The notes beneath the pieces were generated by a model. It was not told where the DNA came from. It saw only the letters and a list, made by a program, of their open reading frames with translations, and ran no database searches. From NCBI GenBank assembly GCA_013299105.1, contig JAAFJY010000002.1, forward strand, positions 186,001 to 250,000: a DNA stretch of 64,000 nt, in the 5' to 3' direction. This stretch comes from Chitinophagales bacterium (GTDB taxonomy: Bacteria; Bacteroidota; Bacteroidia; Chitinophagales; Saprospiraceae). Positions 8,034-17,970 of the stretch are shown here, piece after piece. The position numbers and the translations under genes were made by a program. Position 1 is the stretch's first letter. Each line of letters opens with the position of its first letter.

Positions 8034-11000
8034 ATGAAACAAGCCGCACAACATCAGTCATCTTGGTACTTGTGCATAGCACTTTGGCTATGGACAATAC
8101 CTGCAACTGCGCAAACCATCCGAGGAAAAGCTACCGATGAGACCGGGCAGCCACTTCCAGGTGTAAACATCCTTGAAAAAGGAACAGACAATGGAACCTC
8201 AACGCTAATTGATGGAACCTACTCAATTGAAGTACGGTCCACGAATGCCGTTCTAATTGTGTCTTTCATTGGTTTTTTGACCAAAGAACTGACGGTAGGG
8301 AATCAAACTACGATAGACATCCAACTTGAGCCAGATGAAGCACAACTCAACGAGGTAGTGGTAGTTGGATATGGTACCCAGAAAAAGAAAGATTTAACGG
8401 GCTCAGTAGCATCCGCCAATCTCACCGCATTCAAAGAAGCTCCGAACGTCAGCATACTCCAATCATTGAAGGGATCTTTACCAGGCTTAACCATCAGCCA
8501 AACCAACCGCGCAGGGCAAGAGGCTTCCATCAATATTCGGGGAACGTCCACCTTAAATGGCAATACGGCACCTTTGATTATTGTCGATGGGATCATTTTT
8601 AGCGGTCGGCTATCTGACATCAACCCTGCCGATGTGGCCAGTGTAGATGTACTAAAGGATCCCAGCAGCAAGGCAGTATATGGCTCGCAAGCTGCAAATG
8701 GGGTGGTATTGGTGACGACAAAAAACGGACGTCTTGCTCAAAAGCCAACCATTACTTACTCGAACAACTATGCAGTATCATCCCCTACGGTAAACGCTCG
8801 ATTGCTCAACCGGGATGAGTTTTTGGACAAAGTAAGGAATATTGAATACCGGAATGCTTTCACCCAGGCTTCTGGTTATACCGAACGAAATCCAGCCTGG
8901 ACTTTTGCCAATTCGGATTTTTTGCCACCTAACATCGCAGGAGCGAATACCAACAATGATTTTGATTGGTTTGGAGCACTTACTCAGAATTCATTGATCC
9001 AAAACCATGCATTGGGCTTATCTGGCGGGTCTGACAAAACCAGCTATTTCCTATCGGCGGGCTATACCAATGAAAAAGGATACATTAAGAACGATGACTA
9101 CAAACGCTACACCATTCGTCTGAATCTGGACAATTCCATTACGAAATGGCTCACAATAGGCGTAAATACCGCTGCTACATTCACCGATTTTTCGGGCGAT
9201 GCACCCAGTATGGACAATATTGTGACTACCAGCCCTTTGGTCACTCCGACTGATGCCAATGGTGATTGGGTCATCAACCCTTTGGGTGATGTGAACGTCA
9301 ATCCATTTTTGAATTCCCTTTCGGACAACTCCGAATTGCAAAGTCGCTTGGTAGGGAATTTCTATACGATTCTCAAGATTCCAGGCGTATCGGGTTTGAG
9401 CTACCGGGTCAATTTTGGGAATAACCTGAAATACTTCCAATCTTTTTCCTCTACCCCTTATGGTGCAGGACGTACGGGTGAGGCTTTCAAAAATGATGCG
9501 ACCCAGTATGAACAAACCTTGGACAATATCCTGAACTATACCAGAACTTTTGGCAAACACAACATCAATGCTACGGGGGTATATGGATACAATACTGCTG
9601 ACTTCAACCGCACTTCTGCTCGGGGGACTGGATTTTCCGATTTGAATTTGTCTTACAATAACTTGGCTTTGGCCACCGTCCAGAAGATTGAATCTGAAGC
9701 GTGGGACGAAGCGTTGCTTTATCAGGTAGGTAGCTTAGCGTACAGTTATGATTCCAAGTATCTGTTCAAAGCCACAGTTCGCCGGGATGGATTCAGTGGT
9801 TTTTCCCAAAACAACAAAACTGGAGTTTTCCCTTCCGTTGGTCTAGGTTGGGTACTTTCGCAAGAAAAGTTCTTCAATATCCCTGCCGTAAACTTCTTTA
9901 AAATCAGAGGCAGTTATGGCGAAAACGGCAATAAGGTAGCACGCTACAGCTCATTGGCAAGGGTATTGGCCGAAGAAAGCTCAAAGTATGTTTTTGGTGA
10001 TGGGGGAGGTACTGCCATTGGTCGGTCGGTAAGTACCCTGGCCAATTCGGATTTGCGCTGGGAGAGAACCGAAGGATATAACATCGGGGTCGATTTTGCA
10101 TTGTTTGACAATCGAATTGATGGCAACGTAGAGTACTATAATTCCAATACCAATGATTTGCTTTGGTCGCAAGTATTGCCTCAAACTTCAGGTTTCGCCA
10201 ATGTACTTACCAACATTGGAGAACTCAATAACAAGGGGATTGAATTCCTGCTGCATGCCATCCCAGTAAAAAGCGAACACTTCAGCTGGGATGTAACGGT
10301 CAACTTTTCACGCAACATCAACAAAATTGTACGGCTATTGGGCGAAGACCTGAATAATGATGGTAAAGAAGACGATTTGATAGCCAGCGGGTTATTCATC
10401 GGCCAACCCATCGGCACCGTTTTCAACTATCAGGTAGAGGGGCTTTGGGGCCTGGAAAATGGTCGCCCAGCTGGTTTTGATCCAGGTAGCTATCAGATCA
10501 AAGACCAAGACGGGGACGGCAAAATTTCACCTGACAAGGATCGTGTCATCCTCGGACAAAGGGAGCCCGCCTATACGTTTGGTATTCAATCAAATCTAAC
10601 TTTCAAAAGGCTTACCCTACGCTTGTTCATCAATTCTTTTCAAGGTGGCAACAATGCTTATTTAGCTGCAAACCACCTGGATGGATACAATGGTACAAAG
10701 GGAAATGCTTCTAATTCCAACTCATTCAACTTTGCTCAATATTGGTCTCCCAACAACCCAGACGCAAAGTATGCCAACCCTTGGGTAGGCACTCCTGTAC
10801 CCAGCGCGAGAAGGTACTACCAACGAAATTTCACACGACTACAGGATGTCTCCTTGTCTTATAACTTAGACGACAAGCTGTTGGAAAAACTGAAGATTCA
10901 GAGCATGAAGTTTTTTGTAAGTGCTAAAAATCCGCTGACCCTCACTCAGTGGGAAGGTTGGGATCCCGAAACCGGGCAAGGAGTGTCCTCTCTTCAACCC

Positions 11001-11048
11001 TTTCCGGTACTGAAATCCTACGCGATGGGCTTGGAACTTTCTTTCTAA
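8034..11048 (+). CDS. SusC/RagA-family TonB-dependent outer-membrane receptor
   Basis: Outer-membrane importer of glycan oligosaccharides, working with the SusD lipoprotein encoded next to it. It has 1004 residues: signal peptide (cut expected after IPATAQ, residue 27), a carboxypeptidase-regulatory-like beta-sandwich (IRGKATDETGQPLPGVNI), the SusC signature NEVVVVGYGTQKKKDLTGSV, and a plug domain with INIRGTSTLNG and VDVLKDPSSKAVYGSQAANG. The remainder is the 22-strand barrel, ending in the aromatic LELSF. The gene starts the sugar locus and has a clear promoter. The substrate cannot be read from the sequence; neighbours suggest a uronate-containing polysaccharide. Confidence 0.96.
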   Translation: MKQAAQHQSSWYLCIALWLWTIPATAQTIRGKATDETGQPLPGVNILEKGTDNGTSTLIDGTYSIEVRSTNAVLIVSFIGFLTKELTVGNQTTIDIQLEPDEAQLNEVVVVGYGTQKKKDLTGSVASANLTAFKEAPNVSILQSLKGSLPGLTISQTNRAGQEASINIRGTSTLNGNTAPLIIVDGIIFSGRLSDINPADVASVDVLKDPSSKAVYGSQAANGVVLVTTKNGRLAQKPTITYSNNYAVSSPTVNARLLNRDEFLDKVRNIEYRNAFTQASGYTERNPAWTFANSDFLPPNIAGANTNNDFDWFGALTQNSLIQNHALGLSGGSDKTSYFLSAGYTNEKGYIKNDDYKRYTIRLNLDNSITKWLTIGVNTAATFTDFSGDAPSMDNIVTTSPLVTPTDANGDWVINPLGDVNVNPFLNSLSDNSELQSRLVGNFYTILKIPGVSGLSYRVNFGNNLKYFQSFSSTPYGAGRTGEAFKNDATQYEQTLDNILNYTRTFGKHNINATGVYGYNTADFNRTSARGTGFSDLNLSYNNLALATVQKIESEAWDEALLYQVGSLAYSYDSKYLFKATVRRDGFSGFSQNNKTGVFPSVGLGWVLSQEKFFNIPAVNFFKIRGSYGENGNKVARYSSLARVLAEESSKYVFGDGGGTAIGRSVSTLANSDLRWERTEGYNIGVDFALFDNRIDGNVEYYNSNTNDLLWSQVLPQTSGFANVLTNIGELNNKGIEFLLHAIPVKSEHFSWDVTVNFSRNINKIVRLLGEDLNNDGKEDDLIASGLFIGQPIGTVFNYQVEGLWGLENGRPAGFDPGSYQIKDQDGDGKISPDKDRVILGQREPAYTFGIQSNLTFKRLTLRLFINSFQGGNNAYLAANHLDGYNGTKGNASNSNSFNFAQYWSPNNPDAKYANPWVGTPVPSARRYYQRNFTRLQDVSLSYNLDDKLLEKLKIQSMKFFVSAKNPLTLTQWEGWDPETGQGVSSLQPFPVLKSYAMGLELSF

Positions 11049-11054
11049 TTTCAA

Positions 11055-12764
11055 ATGCAGTCAACAATGAAAAATACGCTCAAAATATTTCTTTTAGCCA
11101 GTGCACTATTCGCCAATGCAGGTTGCAACGAAGAGGAATTCTTAAATGAGGTACCCAAGGATTTTTATAGTCCGGAGAACTCCTACATTACCGAAGCCAA
11201 CTTCAATGCGGCTTTGACCGATTTGTATGCACGTGTCCGTGCCATTCAAAGTGTGAATGGAGGGGCTGATTTTTATTCGGAAGTGATCGGTACCGATCTG
11301 GCCTTCAATGCCCGTTTGGACAATGCCCGCATTGGAAATTATTCTGCCGCAATTATCCCTCAAGGCGCTATTCCGCGCTACCATTGGCTGAGTTGGTATA
11401 AAATCATCTCCAACGCCAATACCATCATTGGCCGATTGCCGCGTTCCCAAGTGAGTGACGCACGCCAAAAAGTCATTGCTGGGGAGGCCAAACTATTCAG
11501 GGCATGGTCCTATCGTCAGTTGGTCTATCTATTTGGTGGAGTGCCTTTGATCTTGGAAGAAGCAACAAAACCTAAATCCGACTACACACGGGCGTCAAAG
11601 GATGAGGTGCTCAAGCAAATCGTAGCCGATGCTACGGAAGCGGCTAACAGCCTGCCAAACGTGGCTGCAGTAATAGATGGCCGCCTGAGCAAGGCCGTAG
11701 CCAATCATTTGTTGGCAGAAACCTACATTTCTTTGAAAGATTATGACAAGGCCATTGCCGCCGCTACTGACGTGATTCAGAATTCCAGTTTGAGTTTGAT
11801 GAAAGATCGTTTTGGTAGCTTACGCACCCAGCCTGGTGATGTATTCTATGACTTATTCAGGGTAGGAAACCAAAACCGCAAGTCTGGAAATATGGAAGCC
11901 ATTTGGGTAATTCAATACGAGTTAGACATCATTGGTGGCGTACTCACTTCCGCAGGGAGCCCTATGAATCAGCAAGAGCGCGTAATTGCCCCAGCCGTAT
12001 TCTCTATTGTTGATCCCGATGGAAAACCTTCCATGAACAAGAACTTATCGGCTTCTACCCTCAACAGCGGTGGCAGAGGCGTTGCATTCGTGCAACCTAC
12101 GGATTATTGGACTTACGAAGTATGGGGCTTGGATCCAGCCAAAGATAACCGCATCGTCACCTCACCGGATATTCGCACTTCCCCCTTTAACATCGTGCGT
12201 GATTTTAAGTACAACAATCCGGCGTCGCCTAATTTTTTTGGAAAAAGCTTGATTGACTTTCCAGCCAACAACTGGAAGGCTCAACGCTGGAGATGGTATC
12301 CCTATCCCAGCAAAATTACTACCCCTGGCCAACATCCAGCAGGCGTAATGGATGACCCCGCTTTGCTGACCTTAAAATCCATTGCTGGGCCAACTTTTCG
12401 GGACATGTACATGATCCGTCTGCCCGAAACCTATTTCCTGCGCGCCGAAGCCTACCTTTTAAAAGGGGATGCCGCAAAAGCAGCTGAAGACCTAAACGTG
12501 GTTCGCAGCCGCGCCAAAGCCATTCCAGTAACACCCGCCGAAGTAACCCTTGACTATATTTTGGACGAAAGAGCACGGGAATTAATTTTTGAAGAAGACC
12601 GGCGAGTGACTTTGCAACGAATGGGTAAATTGGTGGAAAGAGTACGTAAATACAATCCACTCAACAAGGGCAACATTCAAGATTATCATGCGCTTTTCCC
12701 GATTCCATTCTCGGAGATTGAGGCAAATAAAGACGCAAAATTGGAGCAGAATCCAGGTTATTAG
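11055..12764 (+). CDS. SusD/RagB-family glycan-binding lipoprotein
   Basis: Surface lipoprotein that forms the lid over the SusC barrel and binds the glycan. The signal sequence ends in a lipobox (ANAGC), so the mature protein begins at that cysteine. The SusD fold is indicated by the N-terminal FLNEVPKDFYSPENSY block, the TPR-like helices (LLAETYISLKDYDKAIAAATDVI) and the C-terminal block RAEAYLLKGDAAKAAEDLNV then ILDERARELIFEEDRR. The start could be the second ATG at 11067 (MKNTLKIF). It follows SusC by 6 bp, so they form one operon, closed by the terminator at 12851. Confidence 0.95.
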   Translation: MQSTMKNTLKIFLLASALFANAGCNEEEFLNEVPKDFYSPENSYITEANFNAALTDLYARVRAIQSVNGGADFYSEVIGTDLAFNARLDNARIGNYSAAIIPQGAIPRYHWLSWYKIISNANTIIGRLPRSQVSDARQKVIAGEAKLFRAWSYRQLVYLFGGVPLILEEATKPKSDYTRASKDEVLKQIVADATEAANSLPNVAAVIDGRLSKAVANHLLAETYISLKDYDKAIAAATDVIQNSSLSLMKDRFGSLRTQPGDVFYDLFRVGNQNRKSGNMEAIWVIQYELDIIGGVLTSAGSPMNQQERVIAPAVFSIVDPDGKPSMNKNLSASTLNSGGRGVAFVQPTDYWTYEVWGLDPAKDNRIVTSPDIRTSPFNIVRDFKYNNPASPNFFGKSLIDFPANNWKAQRWRWYPYPSKITTPGQHPAGVMDDPALLTLKSIAGPTFRDMYMIRLPETYFLRAEAYLLKGDAAKAAEDLNVVRSRAKAIPVTPAEVTLDYILDERARELIFEEDRRVTLQRMGKLVERVRKYNPLNKGNIQDYHALFPIPFSEIEANKDAKLEQNPGY

Positions 12765-12850
12765 GTTTTGTTAAACTGTAGACTTTATGGACATTTATTT
12801 TATGGTCTATAAAATCTAACGTACTATTTGTTTTTCATACAGAAGTAGAA

Positions 12851-12879
12851 GGTCAGCAAAACCTTTGCTGACCTTTTTT
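12851..12879 (+). terminator. Rho-independent terminator of the SusC/SusD operon
   Basis: A perfect 10-bp stem (GGTCAGCAAA / TTTGCTGACC) with a three-base loop is followed at once by a run of six T. It lies 87 bp after the SusD stop codon and separates SusC/SusD from the enzyme genes. Confidence 0.9.
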
Positions 12880-12897
12880 CTTCTTTTGATCTTTTGC

Positions 12898-13073
12898 AAA
12901 AGCTTGTCCTGCTCACATTTCGGGTCCCCAAAGACTGAATTGCCGCGATTCTTTGCCTCTTTTAGCGAAAGATACCGTGTGGCGTACCAGCCCCGGATAC
13001 CCTACAAAAAGCGGCTTCAGTTGACGAGAAATCTTCATTTTTGTCTCGAAACCGCTTGACTAAGTTTTTACGA
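12898..13073 (+). repeat. Repeat family 2, copy A, upstream of the GH105-like gene
   Basis: About 175 bp that recurs at 40747-40907 in the same orientation, each time immediately before a secreted glycan-active protein. Shared blocks are AAAAGCTT, TCACATTTCGG, CCTCTTTT followed by GCGAA, and TTTTTGTCTCGAAACC then GACTAAGTTTTTAC at the right end. It fills most of the 319-bp spacer after SusD. The blocks are conserved while the stretches between differ, which fits either a degenerate mobile element or a structured 5' leader. Confidence 0.75.
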
Positions 13074-13092
13074 TCTTTTTAAATTGTGGACA

Positions 13093-15054
13093 ATGAAGCC
13101 ATTCGTATGCTTGTTCATCTTTATTTTAATGCTTGGACTTGTCCAGGCACAGCCTGCATTGAAAAAAAACGAACCAGCTATTGCCACTGCCTCAAAAAGG
13201 GCAATGAGGACTCAAACCATCGCCAAACTCGTGCTGAACAAAGGCTTGCGCGATATGGATTTAGGTCTATATCCTGGTAGCCTATTGATGCATGGCATGA
13301 GTGAACTCGCTGTTTTGCAAAAAGACCCCCAATTGCTGAACCAGGCGCTTGCTATTTTTGGAGATTTCAAAAGCAAGAAAATTGATGGTCGGGGCAGTTT
13401 CATCAGCTACAAAGCGGGTGGAAGCGGCGCAGCTTATCTGGATTACTTGCGCAAAACCGAGCAACTTTCCGAACAGGTAAGGAGTCACGCTGATAAAATG
13501 TTCAAGGAACAAAAGCGCTCATCGGAAGGCATCCTGACCGCCGTTTGGGTCAAGGATAGTCTTGACCAAATTTTTATCGACATTGCCTTTGCAGTTACAC
13601 CTTACCTGTTGTATGCTGGTTTGCGATACGACCAGCCAGCATACGTAGATGCGGCTGTTTTTGAAACCCTAGAGTTGTTCAAGATTCTCCAGGATCCCAA
13701 TGGCCTCATCCACCAGGCGCGGGGCTTTACTGGCTTGAACATCATTTCTGAAGACAATTGGAGCCGAGGAAATGGCTGGGGTGCTTTTGCACTGGCAACT
13801 TTGGTACGCGATTTGCCCGATACCCATCCCCGCAAAAAAGAAGTCAATGAACTGGCTAAGCGTTTTTTTCAGGCGGTATTGAAATTTCAAGACCAGGATG
13901 GACTTTGGCACCAAGAGATGAGCGACCCCGGCTCTTATGTAGAAACTTCGGGGACGGGTTTGCTCCTTTTTGGGATCGGTATTGCTATCGAAAAAAACAT
14001 CCTGGATCGATCCTACTTGCCAAAATTCACCAAAGGGCTGAGCGGTTATTTGGCCTACATCAATCCCGATGGTTCAGTGAGCCATACCTGCGCAGGCTGC
14101 CTCAATCCTGGCAGAGGGACCAAGCAGGATTACATGAAAAAAATGTGGGAATACAATGACCACCATGCCTTTGGCCCAGTAGTATTGGCCTTTACCCAAG
14201 CCGCCAAACTAGGCATAAAACGGATCAAACCGCTCAAGCCAATGGGGTGTTACGCCCAAAACTCCAACATGCCGCGCACTTACCTGCGTTATTTGCCTGA
14301 AGCCAACCAAAACATTGCCTGGGAAAATGACCGCATTGCCTTTCGGGTATATGGACCCGTGGTCAAGGACCGGGTTAGCAGTGGCATTGATGTATGGACA
14401 AAATCGGTGAGCTATCCCATCATTGATAAATGGCATAAACTCAATGCAGAAGGCAAAGATTACCATGAAGACCGGGGCGAAGGTTGCGATTTTTTTCATG
14501 TCGGTTTTGGGCGCGGTAACGGTGGAACTGCCATCTGGTTCCAGGATAAACCGCACATCTCCCAGCCTTATACTACCCATAAAGTACTAAAAAACACCCC
14601 CACCGAAATTGCTTTTGAATTGACTTTTGCACCCTGGGAAGTAGCAGGATTTAAGGTGTCTGAACGCAAGGTCATCAGCATGACCATGGGTACCAATTTC
14701 TTCAAGGTGGTCAGTACTTTTGACACGGATTACCAGGGTCCACTGACGATAGGCATCGGAATTTCATACGCAAAAACCCCCGAAATAATCACCGACCAGA
14801 TCAATGGTTTGCTCAGTATTTGGGAACCTTATCAACCTGAAAACGGAGAATTGGGAACCAGCATAATCGCCAAGCCAAGCGATGTACAAGGGTTTAAGGT
14901 CCATCAAAAAGAACAATTCATACTGCTCAATGCCCGTGCAGGAAAGCCCATGACTTACTACGTGGGGGCTGGTTGGAGCAAAAGTCCACAGTTCAAAACC
15001 AAGCAGGATTGGCTGACCTATGTCGAAGCTGAGATCTCAAAACTGAAATTTTAA
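13093..15054 (+). CDS. Secreted GH105/GH88-type unsaturated uronyl hydrolase-like protein with C-terminal DUF4861-like domain
   Basis: Signal peptide MKPFVCLFIFILMLGLVQAQ. The N-terminal half (about residues 35-370) looks like the (alpha/alpha)6 barrel of GH88/GH105: SRGNGWGAFALATLVRDLP, FQDQDGLWHQEMSDPGSYVETSGTG and WEYNDHHAFGPVVLAF match blocks of that fold. These enzymes remove the 4,5-unsaturated uronic acid left by polysaccharide lyases. The C-terminal part (about 385-653) resembles DUF4861. I chose the ATG at 13093 over a TTG at 13084 because the signal peptide begins there. It heads a run of enzyme genes with 3-bp spacing to the next. Substrate is not determinable. Confidence 0.8.
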   Translation: MKPFVCLFIFILMLGLVQAQPALKKNEPAIATASKRAMRTQTIAKLVLNKGLRDMDLGLYPGSLLMHGMSELAVLQKDPQLLNQALAIFGDFKSKKIDGRGSFISYKAGGSGAAYLDYLRKTEQLSEQVRSHADKMFKEQKRSSEGILTAVWVKDSLDQIFIDIAFAVTPYLLYAGLRYDQPAYVDAAVFETLELFKILQDPNGLIHQARGFTGLNIISEDNWSRGNGWGAFALATLVRDLPDTHPRKKEVNELAKRFFQAVLKFQDQDGLWHQEMSDPGSYVETSGTGLLLFGIGIAIEKNILDRSYLPKFTKGLSGYLAYINPDGSVSHTCAGCLNPGRGTKQDYMKKMWEYNDHHAFGPVVLAFTQAAKLGIKRIKPLKPMGCYAQNSNMPRTYLRYLPEANQNIAWENDRIAFRVYGPVVKDRVSSGIDVWTKSVSYPIIDKWHKLNAEGKDYHEDRGEGCDFFHVGFGRGNGGTAIWFQDKPHISQPYTTHKVLKNTPTEIAFELTFAPWEVAGFKVSERKVISMTMGTNFFKVVSTFDTDYQGPLTIGIGISYAKTPEIITDQINGLLSIWEPYQPENGELGTSIIAKPSDVQGFKVHQKEQFILLNARAGKPMTYYVGAGWSKSPQFKTKQDWLTYVEAEISKLKF

Positions 15055-15057
15055 GCA

Positions 15058-16557
15058 ATGAAAAAACTCCTGCTCCTTTTATGTTCAGTTGCCTTGGTAC
15101 AGGCCCTCAGTTTTGCCCAAAACATTGACACGTCCAGCAATCGGGTCAAAACTGATTTTACCATACCGCTCAAACGCATCGGCACCATCAAGCCTAAAAA
15201 CGCCAGTGAAATCAATGCTTCCAACTGGATCATTGGCTGCGAAACCCTGGATCGCGACCTGACGGATTACGAGCAATACAAAACCTATCTTGCTCCCCTG
15301 GGCATCAAACGGCTGAGAATGCAGGCAGGCTGGGCCAAAACGGAGAAAATAAAAGGCCAATACGATTGGGCCTGGTTGGACAAGATCATTAACGATGCAG
15401 CCAGTCGTGGTTTGCAGCCTTGGCTGGAAACCTCCTACGGCAATCCCATCTATTCTGGTGGCGGCGGCATCAACCTGAGTGCGGGCATTCCAACATCTGA
15501 GGAAGCTTTGCAGGCCTGGGACAAGTGGGTGGAGGCTTTGGTTACGCGCTACCAAGGCAAAGTAAAAGAATGGGAAATCTGGAATGAACCCAATTTTGGT
15601 GACAACGAAATCAATCAAGCAGAGAAAGTAGCGGATCTAAATATGCGCACGGCTGAAATCATCAAAAGAATCCAGCCAGGTGCCAAAATATCGGGATTAT
15701 CGATGGGGCATATCGACCTCAAATATGCGGATGCCTTTTTTAAGGCGATCCATGCCAAAGGCAAAATGAAGTTGTTTGACAACATGACTTACCACGACTA
15801 CGTGTACAATCCCGATGCCAACTATGATCACGTGGCAGCATTGCGCAGGCTGCTAGACAAATATGCTCCTGGTGTGAAATTGCGTCAGGGTGAAAATGGC
15901 GCACCCTCTTTTAGTGGTGGTGGAAGGGGAGCGCTGGGTGATTATGACTGGAGCGAAGTATCCCAGGCCAAATGGATTACCCGCCGCATGTTGGGCGATT
16001 TGGGACACGACATTGAATCTAGTATTTTGGGTATCATCGACATGAATTACGCCATTACCAATGCGCCGATCAAAAGAATGAATGTAAAAGGGATCATTGA
16101 ATCGGACTCCAGTAAAAGAGCCGTTCGACCAAAAATCGCCTACTATGCCATGCAAAACGTAACTTCTATTTTTGATGACCGGCTAAAGCGCATCGTCAAA
16201 TTATATCCTACTTCTAACGCCAATGCCACCGTAGTTGCAGGTGAAGTCAAATACAACAAAAGCACGGATCGAAGCCTGTCTGTATATGGCTACGAAGACC
16301 AAAAATCAAAAAAACAAGCTTACACCATCTGGATGGGCGAGGCCATTCCTACCAATACCAACCATACCCGTGAGATTAACCTCAGCTTTTTGAATGGCAA
16401 TTTTGAATACCCCGTTTATGTCGATATCCTCACAGGCGGAGTTTATGAAATCCCCATTACCCAGTGGAGCAAACAAGCCAATACCTACACGTTCAGCGCT
16501 ATACCGGTATACGATTCACCCATTTTGATCATCGATAAGTCGCTGATAAATTTTTGA
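15058..16557 (+). CDS. Secreted clan GH-A glycoside hydrolase (GH39-like), first of a pair
   Basis: A 499-residue protein with a signal peptide (cut after FAQ, about residue 21) and a TIM-barrel glycosidase domain. The acid/base glutamate is in the motif EWEIWNEP (E177) and the predicted nucleophile is in RQGENGAPS (E279). Both are present, so it should be active. The C-terminal beta region (about 400-499) is usual for the GH39-like group. It starts 3 bp after the upstream gene stops and is followed by a paralogue 3 bp downstream. The family number is a judgement from motif layout. Confidence 0.75.
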   Translation: MKKLLLLLCSVALVQALSFAQNIDTSSNRVKTDFTIPLKRIGTIKPKNASEINASNWIIGCETLDRDLTDYEQYKTYLAPLGIKRLRMQAGWAKTEKIKGQYDWAWLDKIINDAASRGLQPWLETSYGNPIYSGGGGINLSAGIPTSEEALQAWDKWVEALVTRYQGKVKEWEIWNEPNFGDNEINQAEKVADLNMRTAEIIKRIQPGAKISGLSMGHIDLKYADAFFKAIHAKGKMKLFDNMTYHDYVYNPDANYDHVAALRRLLDKYAPGVKLRQGENGAPSFSGGGRGALGDYDWSEVSQAKWITRRMLGDLGHDIESSILGIIDMNYAITNAPIKRMNVKGIIESDSSKRAVRPKIAYYAMQNVTSIFDDRLKRIVKLYPTSNANATVVAGEVKYNKSTDRSLSVYGYEDQKSKKQAYTIWMGEAIPTNTNHTREINLSFLNGNFEYPVYVDILTGGVYEIPITQWSKQANTYTFSAIPVYDSPILIIDKSLINF

Positions 16558-16560
16558 GCC

Positions 16561-17961
16561 ATGAAAAAACTGCTGAGTTTATCTCTTTCGATATGTTTAT
16601 TGGGCTTTGCCCAGGCTCAAACCGAATGGAAAATTGTTGGCCAACTCAAAACCCGCAATGCAAAAGACATCCAGAACAGTACCTGGTCTATTGGTGGCGA
16701 AACCCTTGACCGCGATTACACCGATTATCAGTCGTACAAGACCTACCTCGGTCCACTCGGAGCCAAACGCATCCGCTTGCAGGGTGGCTGGTCCAAATGT
16801 GAAAAAATCAAGGGGGTCTATGATTTTGCCTGGTTGGACGCCGTGATTCCTGATGCAGCCAGTCGCGGGCTTGCGCCCTGGGTAGAATTGTCTTACGGTA
16901 ATCCGATTTATGAAGGTGGCGGCGAAGCCAAATTAGCCGGACACATTCCTTCCTCGCCCGAAGCCTTGGCCGCCTGGGACAAATGGGTGCGCACGATGGT
17001 TACTCGTTATCAAAAATACGTGCCCGAATGGGAAATTTGGAACGAGCCCGACTTGAATCCCAGTCACACTGGTAGCGAAATTGGCGAATTTTATGTACGT
17101 ACCGCCCGAATTGTCAAAGACATTCAACCCAATGCCAAGCTGATTGCCTTGGGCATGGCAAGTGTGACCAAGCTCGACTTTATGAAAGATTTCATGGAGT
17201 CCATTAAACGAAATAACGCCCTGGATTTGATCGACATCCTGACCTACCACGGCTATGCGCCCAACCCAGATAGCTCTTATCCTCAAATTGAAAAATTGCG
17301 GGAATTGGTTTGGAGTTATAAGCCTGATGTCGCGTTCATGCAGGGTGAAAACGGAGCACCATCTACCCCTAGCAATGTTACCATTGGCGCAATGCGCCAA
17401 TACGACTGGTCTGAACTAACCCAAGCAAAGTGGGACTTGCGGCGCATGCTCGGTGATCATGGTCGTGGCATTGCCACCAATTTGTTTACCATCAGTGACA
17501 TCCACTATGGCCCTGGCGACCATATGCTAGGCGTAAATACCAAGGGATTGCTTAAAACCAATCCAGATAAAACCATTGAGCGACCCAAGTTGGCTTACAA
17601 GGTAGCTCAACACGTTTTTTCGCTTTTTGATGCCCAAATTGAACTGCTAAAAACCAAACCGACTACTGACCAACCGAGTGTGTATGCCTTTCAATACCAG
17701 CACAAAGCGAAAGGTGGCAGCCTGGCCACGCTCTGGAGCGGTGAAGCCCGTCCTGCGGATACCTACGAGCCAAAATTGACGACCATTTCAGTGGTTGGAA
17801 CTTTTAAAAAGCCCGTATTAGCGGATTTGATTACCGGAAAGGTTATCGAAATCCCCAAAGACCAATGGAAAAAAACCGGAAACCAGTTTGTCTTTAGCGA
17901 CATACCGATCTCCGATTATCCGGTTGTACTGGCCGACAAAAGCATTCTATCGATAAAATAA
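16561..17961 (+). CDS. Secreted clan GH-A glycoside hydrolase (GH39-like), second of a pair
   Basis: Paralogue of the preceding gene. Long colinear blocks are shared, such as GGETLDRDYTDY (GCETLDRDLTDY in the first) and AASRGLAPWVELSYGNPIY (AASRGLQPWLETSYGNPIY). The catalytic glutamates are E162 (EWEIWNEP) and E263 (MQGENGAPS). The signal peptide ends near AQAQ (residue 20). At 466 residues it lacks the short N-terminal linker of the first copy. The pair arose by tandem duplication and probably differs in linkage or chain-length preference; that is inference. Confidence 0.75.
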   Translation: MKKLLSLSLSICLLGFAQAQTEWKIVGQLKTRNAKDIQNSTWSIGGETLDRDYTDYQSYKTYLGPLGAKRIRLQGGWSKCEKIKGVYDFAWLDAVIPDAASRGLAPWVELSYGNPIYEGGGEAKLAGHIPSSPEALAAWDKWVRTMVTRYQKYVPEWEIWNEPDLNPSHTGSEIGEFYVRTARIVKDIQPNAKLIALGMASVTKLDFMKDFMESIKRNNALDLIDILTYHGYAPNPDSSYPQIEKLRELVWSYKPDVAFMQGENGAPSTPSNVTIGAMRQYDWSELTQAKWDLRRMLGDHGRGIATNLFTISDIHYGPGDHMLGVNTKGLLKTNPDKTIERPKLAYKVAQHVFSLFDAQIELLKTKPTTDQPSVYAFQYQHKAKGGSLATLWSGEARPADTYEPKLTTISVVGTFKKPVLADLITGKVIEIPKDQWKKTGNQFVFSDIPISDYPVVLADKSILSIK

Positions 17962-17970
17962 GGAACAACA

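Noticed and set aside
12865-13059. 64-residue ORF in the spacer before the GH105-like gene
   Set aside because: It overlaps the terminator and repeat family 2, and the second copy of the repeat does not keep the frame.
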